From positions 868,001 to 932,000 of the forward strand of contig NZ_QEVW01000005.1 of assembly GCF_003287275.1 (NCBI RefSeq): a stretch of DNA of 64,000 bases, given 5' to 3'. The DNA comes from Paenibacillus taichungensis. Lineage in GTDB: Bacteria; Bacillota; Bacilli; Paenibacillales; Paenibacillaceae. Each line of letters starts with the position of its first letter. Position 1 is the first letter of the stretch. Of this stretch, positions 58,958 through 64,000 are shown piece by piece. A model generated the notes under the pieces. It did not search any database, was not told where the DNA came from, and worked only from the letters and a program-made list of their open reading frames with translations. The translations under genes and the position numbers were made by a program.

Positions 58958-60952
58958 TTATTTCACAACGGTCGGCGATTTCTTCCACAGTCCGAGGATC
59001 AGACCGGAGATTACTGCACCGATTGCTACAGCAAGCAGGAAGAGCAATGCGTGATTCGCCAGTGCCGCAACGAAGATTCCGCCATGCGGAGCAGGTACGT
59101 TAATGCTCCACAGTTGAGTCAGTCCACCTGCAACAGCTGAACCGAGAATACAAGATGTCAGGACACGCAGCGGGTCAGCCGCAGCAAATGGAATGGCGCC
59201 TTCTGTGATGAAGGAAAATCCGAGCACGTAATTCGTCAAACCTGATTTGCGTTCTTGCTCCGTGAATTTGGATTTGAAGAACGTTGTAGCGAGTGCAATC
59301 GCCAGCGGCGGTACCATACCACCTGCCATAACAGCTGCCATCCAAGCACCATCCGTATTGCCGCTGGATGTAAATACACCGATAGCAAACGTATAAGCCG
59401 CCTTGTTAAACGGTCCACCCATATCGATGGACATCATGCCACCAAGCAGCAAGCCCAGCAATACAGCATTACCGGTACCCAGATTACCAAGTGCATCTAC
59501 AAGCCATGTGTTAAGGGAACCAAAGATTGGATCGAAGACATAGAAACTTATTGCACCAACGATAAGCAGTCCGAATACAGGATACAACAGGATCGGTTTC
59601 AAACCATCAATCGCTTTAGGCAGTCCTTTAAACAGTTTGCGCAGACCAATTACGACGTAACCTGCCAGGAAACCGGCAGCCAGACCACCAAGGAAACCGG
59701 CGTTTGAATTCACAGCCATCAATCCACCGACCATACCAGGCATCAGGGCCGGACGATCACCAATACTCATCGCAATAAATCCGGCTAGAACAGGAATCAG
59801 GAAGTGGAACGCACCAGTCCCGCCACCAATGGTTTGCAGCAGTTGCACAATCGGATTTTCAGGACTCGCAATTTGTTCAAACAAGAAGGATATGGCGAGC
59901 AAAATGCCACCACCCACGACAAATGGGAGCATATGCGAGATACCGTTCATCAAATCTTTATAAATCTTGCTGCCCACGCTCACTTTGCCTTGGCTTTCAC
60001 CTTCACTTTTGCCACCGTTACCGCCTTGGCTTCGGTAGATCGGAGCGTCTCCGTTAACTGCTTTGCGAATCAGTTCTTCAGATTTGCGAATGCCATCGCT
60101 TACGGGTCTTTGCAATACCGGTTTGCCATCAAAGCGGGCCATTTCCACATTTTTATCCGCCGCAATGATGACCCCTTTGGCACGAGCGATTTCATCAGCT
60201 GTCAGTACGTTCTGCGCTCCTTCTGAACCGTTGGTTTCGACACGAATATTGACGCCCATTTCCTGTGCTTTCTTTTTGAGAGCGTCTTCAGCCATGAACG
60301 TGTGAGCAATGCCTGTTGGGCAAGCGGTTACTGCAACGACAAAATCTTCAGATGCCGCATCGCCAACAATAAGGCCTGATGTATTCTGCTTCTGCCCGTT
60401 GGCACTGCCTGAGCTAGATACAGCATTTGTTCCATTTACGGCATTTGCTGCTTTTTCCGCTTCGACTTTTTCTTTGGCAGCTTTTTTCTCTGCTTCCTCT
60501 GCCTGTTTGGCATCGAATAATGCAGTCACTTCTTCAGGAGTGTCTGTGCTCATTAGCTGCGAGATGAAATCGCTATCAATCAACAACCTGGAAAGAGCCG
60601 CAAGCGTACGAAGATGTGTATTTGCTGCCCCTTCTGGAGCTGCAATCATGAAGAATATATGGGCCGGTTCATCATCAAGCGCTTCAAAATCAATTCCTTT
60701 TCGACTCTTGGCGAATACAACCGTTGGTTCATTAACTGCTGTTGTCTTGGCATGAGGCATGGCAATACCGCCACCGATCCCAGTGCTGGATTCCGCTTCA
60801 CGTTTATATATCATTTCCTTAAACAGAACCGGATCATTAATACGTCCGCTACGGTTTAAACTTGCAATGAGTTCATCAATAGCCTCTTCTTTCGTTGCGG
60901 CTTGCAGGTCCATGATCATCGTTTCCTGGATCATCAGGTCTGTTATTCTCAT
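58958..60952 (-). CDS. fruA: PTS fructose transporter EIIABC
   Basis: The 664-residue protein is a single chain with EIIA (residues 1-150, phosphohistidine H67 in AMPHAKT), an A/E/K linker, EIIB (about 203-300, phosphocysteine C211 in VTACPTGIAHTF) and EIIC (about 325-660) with about nine helices. Together they import fructose and phosphorylate it to fructose 1-phosphate using phosphoenolpyruvate through HPr. AAGGGAG precedes the ATG. It is the last gene of fruR-fruK-fruA, and 136 bases with two hairpins separate it from fruK. Confidence 0.96.
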   Translation of the reverse strand: MRITDLMIQETMIMDLQAATKEEAIDELIASLNRSGRINDPVLFKEMIYKREAESSTGIGGGIAMPHAKTTAVNEPTVVFAKSRKGIDFEALDDEPAHIFFMIAAPEGAANTHLRTLAALSRLLIDSDFISQLMSTDTPEEVTALFDAKQAEEAEKKAAKEKVEAEKAANAVNGTNAVSSSGSANGQKQNTSGLIVGDAASEDFVVAVTACPTGIAHTFMAEDALKKKAQEMGVNIRVETNGSEGAQNVLTADEIARAKGVIIAADKNVEMARFDGKPVLQRPVSDGIRKSEELIRKAVNGDAPIYRSQGGNGGKSEGESQGKVSVGSKIYKDLMNGISHMLPFVVGGGILLAISFLFEQIASPENPIVQLLQTIGGGTGAFHFLIPVLAGFIAMSIGDRPALMPGMVGGLMAVNSNAGFLGGLAAGFLAGYVVIGLRKLFKGLPKAIDGLKPILLYPVFGLLIVGAISFYVFDPIFGSLNTWLVDALGNLGTGNAVLLGLLLGGMMSIDMGGPFNKAAYTFAIGVFTSSGNTDGAWMAAVMAGGMVPPLAIALATTFFKSKFTEQERKSGLTNYVLGFSFITEGAIPFAAADPLRVLTSCILGSAVAGGLTQLWSINVPAPHGGIFVAALANHALLFLLAVAIGAVISGLILGLWKKSPTVVK

Positions 60953-60974
60953 TTTGGTACACTCCCTTAAATTC

Positions 60975-61062
60975 AGTCGGCCTGTGTGATGCAGACCGAC
61001 TCATAATTGTACTTCTTACGCTGTTATCTGCGATTCATTGAATCCCCTCTTCTAAAAAGGGG
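60975..61062 (-). promoter_or_regulatory. Two hairpins between fruK and fruA
   Basis: On the minus strand CCCCTTTTTAGAAGAGGGG (61062-61044) and AGTCGG...CCGACT (61001-60975) fold as hairpins between the genes, the second just before the fruA Shine-Dalgarno. No T run follows. They may set transcript stability or translation of fruA. Confidence 0.45.
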
Positions 61063-61088
61063 CATGCATTTCATCCATTTTGTACGGA

Positions 61089-62000
61089 CTATATTTTGGT
61101 TATCGTAACTTGAGTACGTAGCTCTTCAATGAGTTCCCGTGTTGCCAAGTCATCCGAAAAAGCCGTTGCACTACCCGAAGCGACCCCAGTTCGGAACGCT
61201 TCAAGCAGGTCTTCGTTCAATCCAAATGTCCCTACGAATCCACCGATCATGGAATCTCCAGCACCAACCGAGTTCTTCACGACCCCCTTTGGCACACTCG
61301 CATGGTAGACATCTGTTTTGGTAATCAACAGCGCTCCTTCTCCTGCCATGGAGATCAACACATGTTTGGCACCTGCCTCCAAAAGCTTGCGACCATACGT
61401 CACCAGTTCCTCTTGAGTGTCAATCGTTACTTCGAAAAGTTCAGCCAGTTCGTGATGGTTCGGCTTCACCAGCAGCGGTTCATGTACCAAAGCATCCATT
61501 AAAGCGGGGCCTGTCGTATCGATTACAAAATCGGCACTCGTTTGTTTGCATACGTTGATCAGACGATCGTAGAAATCGGCTCCCAGCGAAGGTGGTACAC
61601 TTCCCGAAAGAATGACGATATCTCCTTTTTGCAGTGCGGATAGCTTGTTAAGCAACTCCGCTGCTTCCTCTGGTCGAATGGCTGGTCCCAATCCGTTAAT
61701 CTCTGTCTCGTCTCCATGCTTCAGCTTGATGTTAATCCGAGTATCATCTGCGATGGTAACGAAATCCGTCAGGATCTTGTCTTCCTGCAATTTGTCATTA
61801 ATGAAACGGCCTGTGAACCCTCCCAGAAATCCAAGAGCGGTGTTTTCGGCTCCCAGTTGATTAAGCACTCGCGATACGTTAATGCCTTTGCCTCCAGGAA
61901 GTTTCAGGTCCCGATTCATACGATTCAAATGACCAAGCTTCAGATCATCCACTTCCACGATGTAATCAATGGAAGGATTAAGTGTTACGGTATATATCAT
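61089..62000 (-). CDS. fruK: 1-Phosphofructokinase FruK
   Basis: The 303-residue protein is a PfkB-type sugar kinase, with the N-terminal VTLNPSIDYIVEV, the substrate-loop LPGGKGINVSRVL and the anion-hole motif NSVGAGDSM with the catalytic Asp. It turns fructose 1-phosphate into fructose 1,6-bisphosphate with ATP. GAGGGATAG lies before the ATG, and the start is only 2 bases after the fruR stop, so translation is coupled. Confidence 0.95.
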   Translation of the reverse strand: MIYTVTLNPSIDYIVEVDDLKLGHLNRMNRDLKLPGGKGINVSRVLNQLGAENTALGFLGGFTGRFINDKLQEDKILTDFVTIADDTRINIKLKHGDETEINGLGPAIRPEEAAELLNKLSALQKGDIVILSGSVPPSLGADFYDRLINVCKQTSADFVIDTTGPALMDALVHEPLLVKPNHHELAELFEVTIDTQEELVTYGRKLLEAGAKHVLISMAGEGALLITKTDVYHASVPKGVVKNSVGAGDSMIGGFVGTFGLNEDLLEAFRTGVASGSATAFSDDLATRELIEELRTQVTITKI

Positions 62001-62002
62001 GG

Positions 62003-62749
62003 CTATCCCTCAATTATTTTAGTTTTCTGGGCGATTACAGAGCGCCAGTGTTCCGGCATATGTTCTGTGATCAAGTCTGCCTCCTCAAGGTCAAACAGTT
62101 TGGCAAAAGTAATTTCCCCAATTTTGCTGGAATCAGCCAGCACGTAAGATTTACCGGACAATTGATGTGCACGCCTTTTAATCAAGGCTTCCTCCGGATC
62201 AGGAGTTGTATACCCCATTTCGGCGTCCACTCCGTTGGTTCCAATAAAACATTTATCAAAACGGAAGTTGTCCATATTCTGTAATGCGATACTGCCAATC
62301 ACGGCTTTGGTGTGAATTTTCATCATCCCGCCTAGCAGATAGCTGCGTATTCGTTTACTTACCAGCGCTTCTACATGAGAAAGTCCGTTCGTCACTACCG
62401 TAACGTCCTTAGCTTCAATATAGGGAATCATGGCTAATGTTGTCGTCCCCGCATCCAGATAGATACATTCACCATTGTTGATCTCCTGCGCTGCTAAACG
62501 AGCAATCGCCGTTTTTTGTTGAATGTTTTTGAACGTTTTTTCTTCCATGCCTGGTTCTGGCGTTTTTTCATTCACTAGAGCAGCACCACCATGTATGCGT
62601 TTCAGCATCTGACGGCTCTCCAGATCAATCAAATCGCGTCTTATCGTTGACTCAGAAGCACCCAGCACATCTACGAGCTCTTGCAGTTTCACAATTCCTC
62701 TTTCTTGTAAGCGCTCTATTATTGCAGCATATCGTTCTTCAGTTAGCAT
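62003..62749 (-). CDS. fruR: DeoR-family fructose operon regulator FruR
   Basis: The 248-residue protein has a DeoR helix-turn-helix at the N terminus (GIVKLQELVDVLGASESTIRRDLIDLE) and a sugar-phosphate-binding isomerase-like domain with YLDAGTTTLAM and TNGLSHVEALV. It should be released from DNA by a fructose phosphate. The ATG at 62749 (MLTEERYAAI) is preferred because GGAGG lies 7 bases upstream. It is the first gene of the operon; CATTCAA repeats lie upstream of its promoter. Confidence 0.94.
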   Translation of the reverse strand: MLTEERYAAIIERLQERGIVKLQELVDVLGASESTIRRDLIDLESRQMLKRIHGGAALVNEKTPEPGMEEKTFKNIQQKTAIARLAAQEINNGECIYLDAGTTTLAMIPYIEAKDVTVVTNGLSHVEALVSKRIRSYLLGGMMKIHTKAVIGSIALQNMDNFRFDKCFIGTNGVDAEMGYTTPDPEEALIKRRAHQLSGKSYVLADSSKIGEITFAKLFDLEEADLITEHMPEHWRSVIAQKTKIIEG

Positions 62750-62771
62750 CTTCATTCCTCCAACTGCTTTT

Positions 62772-62799
62772 ATAGTATCATAAAATCCGTAAAAAACAA
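62772..62799 (-). promoter_or_regulatory. Probable promoter of fruRKA
   Basis: On the minus strand TTGTTT (62799-62794) and TACTAT (62777-62772) are separated by 16 bases, about 20 bases before the fruR start. Confidence 0.5.
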
Positions 62800-62806
62800 T
62801 CATTTT

Positions 62807-62908
62807 CATTCAAATTAATTTAAAAACATTCATAAACCATCAATATTCGACATTCCGCACACATCAAACATCGCATTCAACCATAAATATCGTTCAAAAT
62901 CATTCAAA
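62807..62908. repeat. CATTCAA/CGTTCAA repeats upstream of fruRKA
   Basis: CATTCAAA occurs at 62807-62814 and again near 62901-62908, CATTCATAAA at 62827, CATTCAA at 62874-62880 and CGTTCAAA at 62891-62898. ATCGTTCAAA and ATCATTCAAA (62889-62908) form a 10-bp direct tandem repeat. Direct repeats are typical of DeoR-family operators, so these are probable FruR sites. Confidence 0.55.
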
Positions 62909-63011
62909 CCTTATTTCTTTTTCAGATTGTCCATGTCCTCTTTCTTCTTCCATGCATTTGATAATATCGAACGAATGATTTCGTCTCTATTTTCACATGG
63001 GAGGTGGCCTT

Positions 63012-63695
63012 ATGGCTAATCATCGAAACAAACGTCGAAAACCCTGTATTCCTCATACAGGCAAAACAAATTCTGCATTATGCTTTGGGTGGATTTCCTC
63101 CAACTGGAGCGGCTATGCAATAGCAGGTGACAAAGCTGAATTCAGACGTATCTCGGCTGAATGGAATGTGCCCTTTGTTTTACCATCGTCCAAGTCCTCA
63201 TATTCATCAGCCTGGATCGGAATTGATGGATACGAGAATTCCAATCTCATTCAGACTGGAACAGGCCATGATTGGGTTAACGGCCAAGCTAGTTATTATG
63301 CCTGGTGGGAAATTCTGCCGGACGTTGAAACGGTTATCCCTTTTCCTGTATCACCAGGAGATCGAATCAGAGCGGCCATTTACAAAATCAATCGAACTCG
63401 CTGGTGTATCACACTTCATAATCTGACCCAAAATTGGACTTTTCGCACCGTTCAGCAATATACAGGGCAGCAGACATCTGCGGAATGGATTGTAGAAGCT
63501 CCATCCGTAGGAAACTCCATCTCCCGAATGGCAAAGATCACTCCTGTCAGCTTCAAGTGTTGTCGTCTGAACGGTAGGCCCCCCTGCTTCATCGCCAAAG
63601 AGAAAGGCATCATGATTCAACAAAAACAGGTTGTTTCCATTCCAGGAGTAACGGGATCACGCGGAGACTCTTTCGTCGTGAAACGAAACGGCTGA
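63012..63695 (+). CDS. G1-family glutamic endopeptidase (eqolisin)
   Basis: The 227-residue protein fits the G1 peptidase domain. The catalytic Gln is in WIGIDGYENSNLIQTG (Q81) and the catalytic Glu in SAEWIVEAP (E158), with the expected tryptophan-rich beta-sandwich pattern. Fungal members are secreted acid proteases made as proproteins. This one has no signal peptide and only a short basic N terminus, so its place in the cell is unclear. The ATG at 63012 has GGGAGGTGG upstream. Cysteines (C12, C24, C132 and CC near 185) are unusual for the family. Confidence 0.82.
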   Translation: MANHRNKRRKPCIPHTGKTNSALCFGWISSNWSGYAIAGDKAEFRRISAEWNVPFVLPSSKSSYSSAWIGIDGYENSNLIQTGTGHDWVNGQASYYAWWEILPDVETVIPFPVSPGDRIRAAIYKINRTRWCITLHNLTQNWTFRTVQQYTGQQTSAEWIVEAPSVGNSISRMAKITPVSFKCCRLNGRPPCFIAKEKGIMIQQKQVVSIPGVTGSRGDSFVVKRNG

Positions 63696-63719
63696 GACTT
63701 CTTCGTTGACAGATTTAAT

Positions 63720-63760
63720 GAAAAAAACTGCAATGTGCCGTATTCGGCGTACCATTGCAG
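63720..63760 (-). terminator. Terminator of the cut gene at the right edge
   Basis: On the minus strand CTGCAATG (63760-63753) pairs with CATTGCAG (63735-63728), with an inner GCCG/CGGC stem, followed by TTTTTTT. Confidence 0.8.
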
Positions 63761-63808
63761 AATGGATATTCGGTCATTATGGGATTGACACGAGTCTCTT
63801 TATTTCTT

Positions 63809-64000
63809 TTAAAGGAATAGCTCAGCCCTGTCTGGCTTGGGTTTCACCCAATTTCCTTCTTCATTAATAAATGCTCCCTTGAAACGCCCCATCTCCAATT
63901 TCTCTATTAGCTTCATCTCATCCAGCACCAGAATTTCGGACAACTGCTGCAAACTATAATAATCACTTGGATCGTAATCCAGCAGAATCGGAACAGCCAT
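63809..64000 (-). CDS. Small protein at the window edge, possibly partial
   Basis: The frame reads 63 residues and its first visible methionine is at the last three bases of the window, so it may start there or further upstream. The residues SLQQLSEILVLDEMKLIEKLEMG look like a short MerR/excisionase-type helix-turn-helix. A terminator follows. Function unknown. Confidence 0.5.
   Translation of the reverse strand: MAVPILLDYDPSDYYSLQQLSEILVLDEMKLIEKLEMGRFKGAFINEEGNWVKPKPDRAELFL

Overview
The window looks like about 64 kb of a Paenibacillus-type chromosome (Bacillales; genus inferred). The evidence is Firmicute Shine-Dalgarno sequences before most genes, TTG and GTG starts, a hemE-hemH-hemY operon, a fruR-fruK-fruA operon, lipoteichoic acid synthase, LysM/M14 endopeptidase, YtxH, YkvA, YuzB-like and Dabb proteins, and tRNA-Leu without an encoded CCA. 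No phage, integrase, transposase or CRISPR array is visible. About 70 protein genes and one tRNA are supported.

Layout. 1-10 kb: end of an MFS transporter, a cold-shock protein with its promoter, oligoendopeptidase F with two possible starts, a LapA-like protein, an M42 aminopeptidase, a coiled-coil protein, and a DUF92-TetR-ABC-F cluster. 10-15.3 kb: one minus-strand operon encoding a MarR regulator, an arylsulfotransferase-like protein and an SsuABC/TauABC-type transporter, with a promoter, a candidate operator and a terminator-like leader hairpin. 15.4-19 kb: a secreted protein, FAH-family enzyme, glycerophosphodiesterase and CapA-like protein. 19-22.6 kb: the heme operon. 22.7-31.9 kb: MFS exporter, cytochrome P450, exported asparaginase with a cre-like site, O-methyltransferase, THUMP-domain rRNA methyltransferase, LTA synthase and a deaminase. 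32-45 kb: FrnE-like oxidoreductase, a 205-bp inverted-repeat element, aldo/keto reductase, Fe-S-type small proteins, an ENP1-like endopeptidase, glutamate racemase, a DUF4261/HepT-like pair, a 36-residue membrane protein, an isolated holin, a tandem-HTH protein, two AraR-like boxes without an obvious target, and glycerol-1-phosphate dehydrogenase. 45-58.8 kb: tRNA-Leu, a divergent SAHH-like protein with a Gfo/Idh oxidoreductase, DoxX with HxlR, a diguanylate cyclase, LysR, an SDR/Atu4866/AraC locus, a MerR/SDR locus with two 19-bp-spacer promoters, a bicupin oxalate decarboxylase-like protein with an altered lid, a decayed alcohol dehydrogenase and a methyltransferase. 58.9-64 kb: the fructose operon, a G1 glutamic peptidase and a cut gene.

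How the parts work together. The heme genes convert uroporphyrinogen to later intermediates. FruA imports and phosphorylates fructose, FruK makes fructose 1,6-bisphosphate, and FruR probably reads the repeated CATTCAA-type sites. The MarR operon probably handles a sulfonate or sulfate ester. Most remaining units are single genes or regulator-target pairs closed by intrinsic terminators. The strongest candidates for something undescribed are the inverted-repeat element at 32869-33073, the orphan AraR-box unit at 43302-43563, the MarR/arylsulfotransferase/ABC operon and the SAHH-like/Gfo-Idh pair. None is proved here to be a new system.
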